A DNA stretch of 64,000 nt from CAZAMI01 sp964627805 (GTDB lineage: Archaea > Thermoproteota > Thermoprotei_A > Sulfolobales > NBVN01). Within the stretch, counting starts at the first letter, position 1. Every line of letters starts with the position of its first letter. Both the position numbers and the translations under genes were made by a program. Of the stretch, positions 41,271-49,690 are shown piece by piece. Location: NCBI GenBank assembly GCA_964627805.1, contig CAZVLA010000004.1:1-64000 (forward strand), in the 5' to 3' direction. The notes under the pieces were generated by a model. That model saw nothing but the letters and a program-made list of their open reading frames with translations. It did no database searches and had not been told where the DNA came from.

Positions 41271-41805
41271 TGAGGTAATAAACTTCATATTAATCACGGT
41301 TACATACTTCTTACCGGCATTGATAGCTAATGGCGCTCCCGTCGTGTTTATAGGTAAGTTAGTAAAGAGACCTAGACCCTTAGATAGGAATGTATTGTTC
41401 ATTGATGGTAAACCTATCTTAGGACCTAATAAGACGTTAGAAGGGTTTATTATAGGTGTAGCTTCAGGACTAATAGTTGGTGTTGCGTATTCACTAATAT
41501 TCAATAATGTTAACTTCACGATATACGGATTAACCATGGGTCTAGGGGCTATGGTTGGTGACGCTTTTAACTCATTCATTAAGAGAAGACTAAGCATAAG
41601 GAGCGGTGACCCGTTCATACCGATGGATCAGTTAAGCTTCATAGTTTCATCCTACCTACTTGTTAAGGTATTACGGATAGACAGGTTATGCGGTATTAAC
41701 CTGGGTCTTAAGTACTTCTCAATGATTGTAGTGATAGTGTTAATACTGCACCCACTCTCGAATCTAGTGTCGTATGTACTAGGACTTAAGGATAAACCTT
41801 GGTGA
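41242..41805 (+). CDS. carS: CDP-archaeol synthase
   Basis: Membrane enzyme that activates unsaturated archaetidic acid with CTP to CDP-archaeol, the branch-point of archaeal phospholipids. About five transmembrane helices are visible. Signature blocks are NGAPVVF, FIDGKPILGPNKTLEGF (about 52-68) and a GAMVGDAFNSFIKRRLSI loop (about 102-119). GTG 41242 or GTG 41251 may start it; the overlap with the RadB-like gene suggests translational coupling. It links functionally to the isoprenoid genes at 34-37 kb and to CTP synthase. Confidence 0.93.
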   Translation: MRKVLNQESSEVINFILITVTYFLPALIANGAPVVFIGKLVKRPRPLDRNVLFIDGKPILGPNKTLEGFIIGVASGLIVGVAYSLIFNNVNFTIYGLTMGLGAMVGDAFNSFIKRRLSIRSGDPFIPMDQLSFIVSSYLLVKVLRIDRLCGINLGLKYFSMIVVIVLILHPLSNLVSYVLGLKDKPW

Positions 41806-41982
41806 TTAATCAGTGCTTTCTAGTTCCCTCTCCAATTTAAACATAACTCTGTACTTCACGTACTTATCCTCTGGTGAGAATCTTGGTGGATGAGCTACTC
41901 TAGTAGGTTCACCGCATTTAGGGCACTCCTCCCTTAGTGTGTACGTACCGCATTTAGGGCATTTCCTGAGTAGGAACTTCAT
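41806..41982 (-). CDS. nop10: H/ACA RNP protein Nop10
   Basis: A 58-residue protein, subunit of H/ACA guide ribonucleoproteins with Cbf5, Gar1 and L7Ae. It translates as MKFLLRKCPKCGTYTLR with a second knuckle ECPKCG giving a four-Cys zinc site, followed by the conserved HPPRFSPEDKY segment and a short C-terminal helix. The ATG at 41982 overlaps the stop of aIF2-alpha (ATGA), the classic archaeal gene pair. It ends immediately beside the convergent carS stop. Confidence 0.97.
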   Translation of the reverse strand: MKFLLRKCPKCGTYTLREECPKCGEPTRVAHPPRFSPEDKYVKYRVMFKLERELESTD

Positions 41983-42785
41983 CGCCTAATCTTCTCCCTC
42001 CTAAATTCATAGCTAAGATCTAACTCATCACTTAACTTCTCAACACCACTTAAGTAACTCTGCAGAATCTTCTCAGCGGTTTTATAGTCAGTAGCTATTA
42101 CCTCCACTCTATAACGCGGGGCACCTACTGAATAAACCCTTATAGCGGTGTCCTTACTCATGGGCACATCCTTAAGTGGTTCTCCCAGAGCTTTCTTAAT
42201 CCTCTCAACCCCGTCAGGCTTTAGGGAGAACATAGTTATTATACCACATATCTTAACCTTCTTAATCGTTATGTGCTTTCTAATCTGCTCCATTAAAGGT
42301 TCGATCCACTCCTCAGGTACTCCAGCTTCCCTTAACACATCCTCACCTCTATAGGCGGCCTCCTCAAAAGCAGCGTATATCTCACCATAGTAGTCCTCCA
42401 ACTTCCACCCGACCTCATCGTATGCCTCATCAAGGGACTTACCTATGCTCCTGGCAGTCATCTCAAGAATCTTTTCAGCTCTTTGAGCCCTTTTCCACTC
42501 AAGAATTTTCTTCCTCTGCTCGCTGGGATTTACCCTCTTTAGGGATACGTCGATGTGCCCCTTCCTCCTATCAACCCTTATTACCTTAACAACGACCTTC
42601 TGTCCCTCCCTAACTACGGACCTTATATCCCTCACCCACTTAGAACTCACTTCAGACCAAGGTAGGTAGGCTTCTTTACCTCCGTACTCGTCTAACGTCA
42701 TGTAGGCACCATAATCGAATACCTTCGTTACCGTACCTACGACTAACTCACCTACGCTGGGCATCGGCTTACGCTTCCTTACCAA
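41979..42785 (-). CDS. eif2a: Translation initiation factor aIF2 subunit alpha
   Basis: Alpha subunit of aIF2, which delivers initiator tRNA. The N-terminal S1 domain (about 12-85: VGELVVGTVTKVFDYGAYMTL, and KGHIDVSLKRV) is followed by a helical domain (about 90-175) and the C-terminal alpha/beta domain ending SYEFRREKIRR. 268 residues is standard. The start is TTG 42785 after a GGTGGTG sequence. A TATA-like CTTAAAAAC around 42825 suggests an internal promoter within the ribosomal protein cluster. Confidence 0.95.
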   Translation of the reverse strand: MVRKRKPMPSVGELVVGTVTKVFDYGAYMTLDEYGGKEAYLPWSEVSSKWVRDIRSVVREGQKVVVKVIRVDRRKGHIDVSLKRVNPSEQRKKILEWKRAQRAEKILEMTARSIGKSLDEAYDEVGWKLEDYYGEIYAAFEEAAYRGEDVLREAGVPEEWIEPLMEQIRKHITIKKVKICGIITMFSLKPDGVERIKKALGEPLKDVPMSKDTAIRVYSVGAPRYRVEVIATDYKTAEKILQSYLSGVEKLSDELDLSYEFRREKIRR

Positions 42786-42905
42786 GCAACACCACCTTAC
42801 ATAAACTTAGGGCTGGGTTTTTAAGGAATACCATACTAGTCAGTACTACAATGAATTATGTTAAAGTACTTAAGCTTAATTTTAGTGTGACTGTTTTATG
42901 TGGTG

Positions 42906-43103
42906 CTAACCTAGTATCTTAACTATATCACCTAAAATCTTGGCCTTACCACCAGTAGGCACCACTAAGATTGTACCGCATACTAGGCATCTTGCCGGGA
43001 ATGTTGCGTGGTCAAACACTACCTGCTCATTACCGCATGAAGGACATCTAACCTTAACGAATCTAGACTTAGGCATGGGTATGAGTATCTTCCTCTTCTT
43101 CAT
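42906..43103 (-). CDS. rps27e: 30S ribosomal protein S27e
   Basis: A 65-residue zinc-ribbon protein of the small ribosomal subunit. C20 and C23 (VRCPSCGNEQ) pair with C39 and C42 (ARCLVCGT), and FVKVRCPSC is the family signature. The ATG at 43103 overlaps the last base of the L44e gene, so the two are co-translated. Confidence 0.96.
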   Translation of the reverse strand: MKKRKILIPMPKSRFVKVRCPSCGNEQVVFDHATFPARCLVCGTILVVPTGGKAKILGDIVKILG

Positions 43104-43393
43104 TACTTAGTCACCTCCACTAACTCGGCCTTCTTAAGCCTTATACCCTCCCTATGCTGTATGTATCCACACTTTGTGCATTTAAGTTTAAGGACTACCT
43201 TTTTAGTTACCTTAGCAAATCTCTTCTGCTCAGGCTTCCTCTTACTTCCATAACCCTCCTGCTTCCTCCTATACCTCCTCTCACCCTCAGCTAATGCTCT
43301 CCTCTTACCGTGCTTATAGATCGTAACGCTATGTAGTGTATGTGTCCTGCATCTGGGGCAGTACGTTCTTATCCTCTTAGGTATCCTCAACAC
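43103..43393 (-). CDS. rpl44e: 50S ribosomal protein L44e
   Basis: A 96-residue large-subunit protein. It has IPKRIRTYCPRCRTHT at the N-terminus, a basic YKHGKRRALAEGERRYRRKQ region, and KLKCTKCGYIQ at about 70-80. The four-Cys site (C12, C15, C72, C75) binds zinc. Start GTG 43393 or TTG 43390; both follow a GGTGTGAG ribosome site. It is part of the leftward S26e-L44e-S27e-aIF2alpha-nop10 series. Confidence 0.96.
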   Translation of the reverse strand: MLRIPKRIRTYCPRCRTHTLHSVTIYKHGKRRALAEGERRYRRKQEGYGSKRKPEQKRFAKVTKKVVLKLKCTKCGYIQHREGIRLKKAELVEVTK

Positions 43394-43466
43394 TCACACC
43401 TACGAGCACCTTATATTAAGTGACTTAAATACCTTCCGCCTAAGTAGTTTAAGGTTGGTTAAGGTC

Positions 43467-43754
43467 CTACCTAGTAACTCCTCTCTTCTTTCTCTCACTT
43501 TCAGGTCTGACCTTAATGACTCCTAGGAATATCGCGCAGCTTACGCAGTAGCACTTAGTTACTGGGTACCTAGCTATTATAGCTCCCTTCTTCTCTAACT
43601 CAGCAGCTAATTGAGGGTCAACTGGTGAGTACCACCTAGTTACGCATATGGCTTTATCAGCAGGTACTAACCTACCGCATTGATCGCAGTGTACTAATCT
43701 AACGGACCCCTTAGCACCCTTATGTCTACCCCTATTCTCCCTCTTCTTAGGCAT
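43467..43754 (-). CDS. rps26e: 30S ribosomal protein S26e
   Basis: A ~95-residue eukaryote-like small-subunit protein found in crenarchaea but not in most euryarchaea, useful for placing the organism. It reads MPKKRENRGRHKGAKG, then VHCDQCGRLVPADKAI and CYCVSCAIFLGV, with zinc ligands C23, C26, C70 and C73. ATG 43754 is preferred over an upstream in-frame GTG at 43763, because the conserved N-terminus begins at MPKKR and GGTG lies just before it. Confidence 0.95.
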   Translation of the reverse strand: MPKKRENRGRHKGAKGSVRLVHCDQCGRLVPADKAICVTRWYSPVDPQLAAELEKKGAIIARYPVTKCYCVSCAIFLGVIKVRPESERKKRGVTR

Positions 43755-43797
43755 CCTAAGCACCTTGTGCTACTCTACCTAAGCCTTAAAATAGGTT

Positions 43798-45255
43798 TCA
43801 GTACTTCTTAGCGTACCTCATGAGAGTTACTGCCTTAGCGCCGCATATGGGGCAGACGTCATCACCAACACTTACTTCCTCAATACCACTCACTGGTATG
43901 CCTAAAGCATCAGCACCTAACTCCTCGGAGGTCTTAAGAGCGCATGACTCATTACCGCACCAAGGAATCTCAACTATGCCCTTAACCTTACTTAGGAACT
44001 CCTTGGCTTCATTCAAATCCTTCACTCTCTTAATTCTTGATTTGAACGCTTCCCAAGCTCTCCTCCTAAGTTCTTCATCAATTGCTCTACCGACCTCAAG
44101 GACCTTACTACTTAATGTGTTGATAGTTACCTTAATCCTCTCCTTATTATCCCTCCTAACCAACGTAACCGTACCTTCCTTAACCTCCTTAGGACCTACG
44201 TCAGCCCTAATAGGTACTCCCTTAAGGTCCCAATAATAGAACTTCTCACCAGGTGTTACGTCCTCCCTATCATCTATGTAGACCCTAATACCTGAGTTCT
44301 TCAGTACTTCATAGACCTTACTAACGTAATTCATGACTTCCTTACGTTGCTCCTTAGTAGCTATGGGTATAATAACTACTTGTATAGGTGCTACTTTAAA
44401 AGGTAGAACAAGTCCGTACTTATCACCGTGAACGGAGATTACGGTAGCTACTACCCTCTCAGATACTCCGTAACTCGTCTGCCAAGCATAATCTATCGTG
44501 CCGTCCCTCTTCTGAATCCTGACCTCAAACACCTTAGTGAAGTTCTGACCTAGGTGGTGCACCGTACCTATCTGTAACGCCTTACCATCGGGAAGTAAGG
44601 TATCGAACGCTATCGTGTATATAGCACCAGCGAACTTATCCCATTCAGGTCTCTTAGATATTACGTAAGGTATCCCTAACTCATCGAAGAACTTACTGTA
44701 TATCTCGATCGCCTCAAGTACCTGCCTCTCGGCGTCCTCAAAGTCCTCGTGAACTGTGTGTGCTTCCTTAAACGTAGTCACCTCCCTTACCCTAAGCATA
44801 GCTCTAGTTGCTTTAGTCTCATACCTAAATATACTAACTATTTGGTAGTACTTCTTAGGTAGTTGCTTATAACTCTTAATCCAGAATGACTCCATGTATG
44901 AGAGCGGTGTCTCACTAGTAGGTCTTAAGGCTAATTTAACGTCTAGGGGCTCGTAACCACCGTGAGTAACCCAGTAGACCTGACCCTCAAAGCCCCTTAT
45001 GTGTTCACTCTCCTTAGCCAGTATGGGTTGAGGTATTAGCAGTGGTAGTAGGATCTCCTCATGCCCTGTACTATCTAGTAGGTTCCTAAGTATCTCTAGT
45101 ATGTACCTCCTAAGCTTAAATCCGTAGGGTCTCCAGACACCCATACCCTTGACTGGGTACCTACCGTAATCGTATACCTCAGCCTCCTCCAACACCCAAT
45201 CGAACCACTCAGTGTAGGGCTTACCTAAGTCCCTATACACGAAGTCACTACTCAT
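43798..45255 (-). CDS. proS: Prolyl-tRNA synthetase, archaeal/eukaryotic type
   Basis: Charges tRNA-Pro. Class II core with WRPYGFKLRRYI (motif 1 region, about 42-53), LRPTSETPL (about 110), motif 2 FRYETKATRAMLRVREV (about 142-158) and motif 3 near residue 270. An anticodon-binding domain follows, and the C-terminal extension carries a zinc-type Cys set (IPWCGNESCA, then DVCPICGAKA) and ends in tyrosine, the archaeal/eukaryotic form. 485 residues is standard. Confidence 0.96.
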   Translation of the reverse strand: MSSDFVYRDLGKPYTEWFDWVLEEAEVYDYGRYPVKGMGVWRPYGFKLRRYILEILRNLLDSTGHEEILLPLLIPQPILAKESEHIRGFEGQVYWVTHGGYEPLDVKLALRPTSETPLSYMESFWIKSYKQLPKKYYQIVSIFRYETKATRAMLRVREVTTFKEAHTVHEDFEDAERQVLEAIEIYSKFFDELGIPYVISKRPEWDKFAGAIYTIAFDTLLPDGKALQIGTVHHLGQNFTKVFEVRIQKRDGTIDYAWQTSYGVSERVVATVISVHGDKYGLVLPFKVAPIQVVIIPIATKEQRKEVMNYVSKVYEVLKNSGIRVYIDDREDVTPGEKFYYWDLKGVPIRADVGPKEVKEGTVTLVRRDNKERIKVTINTLSSKVLEVGRAIDEELRRRAWEAFKSRIKRVKDLNEAKEFLSKVKGIVEIPWCGNESCALKTSEELGADALGIPVSGIEEVSVGDDVCPICGAKAVTLMRYAKKY

Positions 45256-45290
45256 GACCTAATTACCGTGATAACTTGGGGTGGGAGGTT

Positions 45291-45298
45291 ATTTAAAG
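45291..45298 (-). promoter_or_regulatory. proS TATA box
   Basis: Minus-strand CTTTAAAT centred about 40 nt before the proS ATG, giving a short leader that contains a GGGAGG-free purine region. It is near the six-base inverted arms TAGTAA (45305-45310) and TTACTA (45315-45320). Confidence 0.45.
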
Positions 45299-45345
45299 CT
45301 GAGGTAGTAATACGTTACTAAGTAAAGAGGATGCAGTGCCTAAAG

Positions 45346-45354
45346 CTTATAAAA
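45346..45354 (+). promoter_or_regulatory. TATA box of tRNA-Asp
   Basis: CTTATAAAA centred about 32 nt before the tRNA 5' end at 45382. Confidence 0.6.
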
Positions 45355-45381
45355 CCCTAGTACCAACCACTTCTACGGAGT

Positions 45382-45487
45382 GCCGCGGTAGTATAGCCCG
45401 GCCTAGTATGCGGGCCTGTCGGGCCCGCCCTCCTCGAGAGGGCGCAGAAAGCCCGTGACCCGGGTTCAAATCCCGGCCGCGGCGCCA
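45382..45487 (+). tRNA. tRNA-Asp (anticodon GTC) with 28-nt intron and encoded CCA
   Basis: Acceptor GCCGCGG pairs with CCGCGGC (45477-45483), discriminator G 45484, CCA at 45485-45487. Anticodon stem CGGGC (45411-45415) pairs with GCCCG (45451-45455). The intron 45422-45449 lies at position 37/38 and folds as a bulge-helix-bulge: CTGT pairs with GCAG, bulges are CGG and AAA, and an internal GC-rich hairpin caps it. Removal leaves the loop CTGTCGA with anticodon GTC. The T loop TTCAAAT is standard. Confidence 0.94.
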
Positions 45488-45559
45488 CCGACCTTTACCC
45501 TTAACTCACTCAAACTGCTTTTTAGGTGGTTTGTGTTATTTCTTAAGGAAGGTGTTAGT

Positions 45560-45970
45560 ATGAGTACAATGTATGCTGAATTAGGTGATCTTAAGGTAGG
45601 TAGCTTCATAGTAATCGATGGTGAGCCTTGTAGAATAGTTGAGATGTCTAAGGCTAAGACAGGCAAGCATGGTAGTGCTAAGGCTCATGTAGTAGCTATA
45701 GGTATATTCAGTGGTTCTAAGAAGACCTTAGTAGCACCTGTGAGCCAGCGTGTTGAGGTACCGATAATTGATAAGAGAACAGCTCAAGTACTAGCTATAA
45801 CCGGTGATACTGTACAGTTAATGGATCTAAATACCTACGAAACCTTTGAGGTGGATATGCCTAAGGAGGAGGACATAAGGTCTAGACTGGAGCCAGGTGC
45901 TGAGGTTGAGTACTGGGAGGTAATGGGTAGGAGAAAGATTATGAGGGTACTGAAGGGAGCTTCTAAATGA
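45560..45970 (+). CDS. eif5a: Translation factor aIF5A
   Basis: A 136-residue elongation/termination factor that relieves ribosome stalling and carries hypusine or deoxyhypusine. The modification site is Lys36 in KTGKHGSAKAH, within the N-terminal SH3-like domain; an OB domain with LMDLNTYETFEV follows. ATG 45560 has an AAGGAAGGTG ribosome site about 6 nt upstream; longer in-frame extensions run back into the tRNA and are rejected. The stop overlaps the srp54 start (ATGA). Confidence 0.96.
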   Translation: MSTMYAELGDLKVGSFIVIDGEPCRIVEMSKAKTGKHGSAKAHVVAIGIFSGSKKTLVAPVSQRVEVPIIDKRTAQVLAITGDTVQLMDLNTYETFEVDMPKEEDIRSRLEPGAEVEYWEVMGRRKIMRVLKGASK

Positions 45971-47310
45971 AGGGATTAGAGAAGCTTAAGGAACTCGTAG
46001 CTGGTTTTTTAAGGAGTAATCAACCATATAGGAAAGCAGTTAATTCATTCATTAAGGAATTACAGAAGACACTAATTAAGGCAGACGTCAATGTAAGGGT
46101 GGTTCTTGAATTAACTAAGAAGATCCGTGAGAAGGCGTTAGAGTCTGAACCACCGCCTGGTGTACTTAAGAATGAATGGTTCGTTAAGGTAGTTTATGAC
46201 TGCTTAACAGAGCTCTTCGGTGGTGAAGCAGTAAATACCTTACCTAAGAAGCTACCGTGGATTATAATGCTTGTAGGTATACAGGGTAGTGGTAAAACCA
46301 CAACAGCTGGTAAGTTAGCACTCTATTACAAGAAGAAAGGTTATAGGCCAGGACTAATAACTACGGACACCTACAGACCAGCTGCTTACGAGCAATTACT
46401 TCAGATATCTAAGGCTATAGGCGTCCCCTTCTACGGGGAGAAAGGGAGTAAGGACCCCGTAGGTATTGCTGTTAGGGGTGTTAAGGAAATGCTTAGGAGG
46501 AACGTCAACGTAGTAATAGTAGATACTGCGGGTAGGCACGGATATGGTGAGGAGAAGGCATTACTTGATGAGATGGAGGCGTTAGCTAAGGCCATAAAAC
46601 CTGATGAGGTCATGTTAGTAATTGATGCGTACATGGGTCAGAAGGCGTATGACCTAGCTAGGAGGTTTCATGAGAGGACACCAATAGGTTCAATAATAAT
46701 AACTAAGTTAGATGGTACGGCTAAGGGTGGTGGAGCGATATCAGCGGTAGCAGCTACTGGTGCTCGGATTAAGTTCGTAGGTGATGGTGAGAAACTAGAG
46801 GATTTTGAGGAGTTCAATCCTAAGAGGTTCGTAGCTAGGATATTAGGGTTAGGTGATTTAGAGTCGCTACTGGAGAAGTTTAAGGCGTTAGAGGAGAGTA
46901 GGGAACTGCAGAAGAGACTTGAGAAAGCAATGGTTACGGGTAAGTTAACTATGAGGGACTTATATGCTCAGATAAAGTCGATAAGGAAGTTAGGTCCCTT
47001 AAGGAAGGTACTACAGCTAATACCTGGGCTCTCCATGATCACTCTTGAGGATGACATGCTTAGAATGTCTGAGAGGAAGATGGATAAGTGGTTACACATA
47101 ATAGAGTCTATGACTTATGAGGAACTAGATAATCCGTCAATCATTGATAGGAAGCGCATGAGGAGAATAGCTATAGGTTCAGGAACTACCGTTGAGGATG
47201 TTAAGGAGCTACTCAACTACTACGAAATGACTAAGAGAATGCTTAGAGATATAAAGAGGAGGCGTGGCTTACTTAGGAAACTGGGGTTAGAGGGTATTGG
47301 AGGAGCTTAA
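45967..47310 (+). CDS. srp54: Signal recognition particle protein SRP54
   Basis: GTPase that binds signal peptides with 7S RNA and targets ribosomes to the membrane. The N domain (about 1-90) precedes the G domain with GIQGSGKTTTAGKL (about 104-117), DTYRPAAYEQL (about 136), DTAGRHG (about 187) and TKLDGTAKGG (about 244). The methionine-rich M domain ends with RRIAIGSGTTVEDVKELL. 447 residues is normal. The start overlaps aIF5A by 4 bp and the end overlaps pus10. Confidence 0.97.
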   Translation: MKGLEKLKELVAGFLRSNQPYRKAVNSFIKELQKTLIKADVNVRVVLELTKKIREKALESEPPPGVLKNEWFVKVVYDCLTELFGGEAVNTLPKKLPWIIMLVGIQGSGKTTTAGKLALYYKKKGYRPGLITTDTYRPAAYEQLLQISKAIGVPFYGEKGSKDPVGIAVRGVKEMLRRNVNVVIVDTAGRHGYGEEKALLDEMEALAKAIKPDEVMLVIDAYMGQKAYDLARRFHERTPIGSIIITKLDGTAKGGGAISAVAATGARIKFVGDGEKLEDFEEFNPKRFVARILGLGDLESLLEKFKALEESRELQKRLEKAMVTGKLTMRDLYAQIKSIRKLGPLRKVLQLIPGLSMITLEDDMLRMSERKMDKWLHIIESMTYEELDNPSIIDRKRMRRIAIGSGTTVEDVKELLNYYEMTKRMLRDIKRRRGLLRKLGLEGIGGA

Positions 47311-48610
47311 GGGAGTAAATGAAGAAGTACTTAGCATAGTAAGGAAATCGCTAGAGGTACTGAGTAGGTACCCACTATGTGATAGGTGCTTAGGTAGGTT
47401 ATTTGCCAGATACGGTTTAGGTGTAGATAATAAGTTAAGAGGTAAAGCAATTAAGACGTTACTTCTAATGACACTACATAAGGAAGTTGAGAGGGGGGTA
47501 CTAAGTCCGGATGCCGTAAATGATGTTATAAGGAACTCCGGCTATCCGCTAATTAACTTACGTGGGTTAATAGCTAAGGAGAATTTAGGGACCGTTAAGT
47601 GCTACATATGTAACAATGAATTGGACATACTGATAGGTGAAGCCGCTATAAAGGCATCAAGTAAGTTGGGATCTCTAGATGTAAGAACATTTCTAGTGGG
47701 TGTTAGGGCTGGGTCCTTAATGGAGCGAAGAGAGGCGGAGATTGTCGAGTCGTTAGGCATTGAGAGTTGGGAGAGTATTAGAAGGGAGGTTAAGCGGGAG
47801 GTAGGTAAGGCTATTCAAAGACTAACTGGATTAAGACCGAACTTCAAAGAACCTGACGCATTAGTTATTATTGACTTGGATCGTAGGGATGTTGAAGTTA
47901 ATGTATATCCACTATACCTATTAGGTAGATACCTAAAGTTAGGTAGGTACATATCCCAGATGGACTGGGTACTTAAGGACGGTAGTTTAAAGTATGAGTT
48001 ATCTATAGAGACTGTATGTAGGGAATTAGCCAGAGCATTAGGGGGTAAGGAGGTAGTAATTCACGCGGCGGGTAGGGAGGACGTAGATGTTAGGATGCTA
48101 GGTAATGGTAGACCGTTAGTTATTGAGGTTAAGGAGCCTATTAAGAGGTATGTAGACTATGATAGGATAGCTAGGGAAGTAAGTAGTAGGTTTAACAATT
48201 GGGTTAAGTTAATTATTAAGGAGTCAGTTCCGCCATCCATAGTTACTAAGGTTAAGGAGGAGGTACACCAAAAGAACTACCTAGCAGTAACGTATGTTGA
48301 GGAGGGTATAAGTGATGAAGACGTAAATAAGATCAAGAATACCTTTAAGAACTTAAGTGTGCGTCAATTAACGCCTTTGAGGGTATTAAGAAGAAGGAAA
48401 GAGGTATTAAGGATTAAGAGGGTCTATGAGGTTGACGGTATTAAGCTAAGTGATCGATTAGCTGCTTTCTTAATCAGGTGTGATGGGGGGCTCTATGTCA
48501 AGGAATTAATTAATGGTGATAAGGGAAGAACCGAGCCCAGCTTCTCGTCGGTACTCGGTAAGAGTATCGAGGTAGTGTCGCTGGACGTTATTCACTACCT
48601 AGGGTTTTAA
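47297..48610 (+). CDS. pus10: tRNA pseudouridine synthase Pus10
   Basis: Makes pseudouridine at tRNA positions 54 and/or 55 in archaea. The N-terminal zinc-binding THUMP-containing domain shows CDRCLGRLFARYG (about 29-41) and CYICNNELD. The catalytic block AAGREDVDVRMLGNGRP (about 255-271) carries the active Asp, and EVKEPIKR follows. At 437 residues it is of the usual length. The only sensible start is TTG 47297, within srp54; no ATG or GTG is correctly placed. Coupled in the series aIF5A-srp54-pus10-rpl21e. Confidence 0.94.
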   Translation: MEELKGVNEEVLSIVRKSLEVLSRYPLCDRCLGRLFARYGLGVDNKLRGKAIKTLLLMTLHKEVERGVLSPDAVNDVIRNSGYPLINLRGLIAKENLGTVKCYICNNELDILIGEAAIKASSKLGSLDVRTFLVGVRAGSLMERREAEIVESLGIESWESIRREVKREVGKAIQRLTGLRPNFKEPDALVIIDLDRRDVEVNVYPLYLLGRYLKLGRYISQMDWVLKDGSLKYELSIETVCRELARALGGKEVVIHAAGREDVDVRMLGNGRPLVIEVKEPIKRYVDYDRIAREVSSRFNNWVKLIIKESVPPSIVTKVKEEVHQKNYLAVTYVEEGISDEDVNKIKNTFKNLSVRQLTPLRVLRRRKEVLRIKRVYEVDGIKLSDRLAAFLIRCDGGLYVKELINGDKGRTEPSFSSVLGKSIEVVSLDVIHYLGF

Positions 48611-48672
48611 CTTAGCGGACTCGGTAGTTACCCTTTTAAGCCCTAATTAAGTCTCTGACGTGGTGTGGTAGT

Positions 48673-48972
48673 GTGGTTAAGGCTTCAAAGGGCTTTAGGC
48701 ATAGGACTAGGAAGTTACTTAGGAAGAGCGTGAGGGAGAAGGGTGCAGTACCCCCGCTGAGCTTGCTAATGATCGAGTATAAGGTAGGTGATAAGGTGTA
48801 CATAAAGCCTAACCCAGCAATTCATGAGGCAATGCCTCATAGGAGGTATGTGGGTAAGGTGGGTACTATAATAGGTAAGAGGGGTAGAGCTTACATAGTT
48901 GAAGTCTACTTAGGTGATAAAAGGAAGGAGTTAATAGTGGTTCCAGAGCATTTAAGGCCTGTTAAGTCTTAA
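48673..48972 (+). CDS. rpl21e: 50S ribosomal protein L21e
   Basis: A 99-residue large-subunit protein with the family pattern GFRHRTRKLLRKSVREKG and a KOW/SH3-like barrel (YKVGDKVYIKPNPAIHEAMPHRRYVGKVGTI in pieces). The GTG start at 48673 is fixed by the conserved N-terminus VKASKGFRHRTR. Its end overlaps the convergent TrmJ-like gene by 11 bp. Confidence 0.96.
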   Translation: MVKASKGFRHRTRKLLRKSVREKGAVPPLSLLMIEYKVGDKVYIKPNPAIHEAMPHRRYVGKVGTIIGKRGRAYIVEVYLGDKRKELIVVPEHLRPVKS

Positions 48973-49690
48973 TTGAGTATTTAATTCTCTTAAACAACTT
49001 ATAAAGCACAGTGATTTCTGCCTTAGTGACTTTAGATCTGAAGAGTATGTGTTTCATAGCTATTGAAGCACCGTCAACACCTAAGGAACTCTCTACGTCC
49101 CTAATAATGTTGATTACGTACCTAATCTTCTCGGTATCTGCCTCTTCAGTAAGTACGTACTTAGGGGCTGATTCACTACTTAGTAATGAATATAATATGA
49201 TGGCTACAGCATGTGATAAGTTCATCGTTGGGTAGTTAGTGCCGGTATCTATAGTAACTACTAAATCACATAAGGCAAGTTCATCTCTACGTAACCCAAC
49301 ACTCTCCCTGCCAAAGACTAGCGCTATATCCCCCTTAGAGGGTACTACTAAACTTAAGTAATTACTACTTACTGCCTGCCTCAATACGTCAGACTCGCAC
49401 ATTCCCTTAGCGGTGGTGCATATACTGAAGCTAAAATTACTTAAGCATGTCCTAAAGTCATTAAGTACCCTAATAACGTCCGTGTCAAGTAAGTCACAAG
49501 CTTGTGCAGCGAATCTACATACTTCGTCCTTAGAAGCTCCGAATAAGTCGAATTTAGGGTTAATGATGTAGAGTCTCCTTAATCCAAAATTCTTCACTAA
49601 TCTAATTATGAAGCCTAAATTAATAGCGCCCTCAGGCTCAACTAGTACGATCCCTAACCTACTCCTAATATCCCTAAAACTCAACGCCAC
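48962..49690 (-). CDS. TrmJ-like SPOUT 2'-O-methyltransferase
   Basis: A 242-residue SPOUT (SpoU/TrmH) class RNA methyltransferase; archaeal TrmJ methylates cytidine 32 of tRNA. Motif 1 is VEPEGAINLGFIIRLVKNFG (about 17-36, with the N-x-G-x2-R core). Motif 2 is LVFGRESVGLRRDELALCD (about 123-141) and motif 3 YPTMNLSHAVAIILY (about 152-166). The ~70-residue C-terminal extension is TrmJ-like. It overlaps the DUF655 gene by 17 bp and the rpl21e 3' end by 11 bp. Confidence 0.9.
   Translation of the reverse strand: MALSFRDIRSRLGIVLVEPEGAINLGFIIRLVKNFGLRRLYIINPKFDLFGASKDEVCRFAAQACDLLDTDVIRVLNDFRTCLSNFSFSICTTAKGMCESDVLRQAVSSNYLSLVVPSKGDIALVFGRESVGLRRDELALCDLVVTIDTGTNYPTMNLSHAVAIILYSLLSSESAPKYVLTEEADTEKIRYVINIIRDVESSLGVDGASIAMKHILFRSKVTKAEITVLYKLFKRIKYSIKT

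Noticed and set aside
45455..45559. Upstream extension of aIF5A into tRNA-Asp
   Set aside because: A ribosome site precedes ATG 45560 and the family's N-terminus begins there; the extension translates tRNA sequence.
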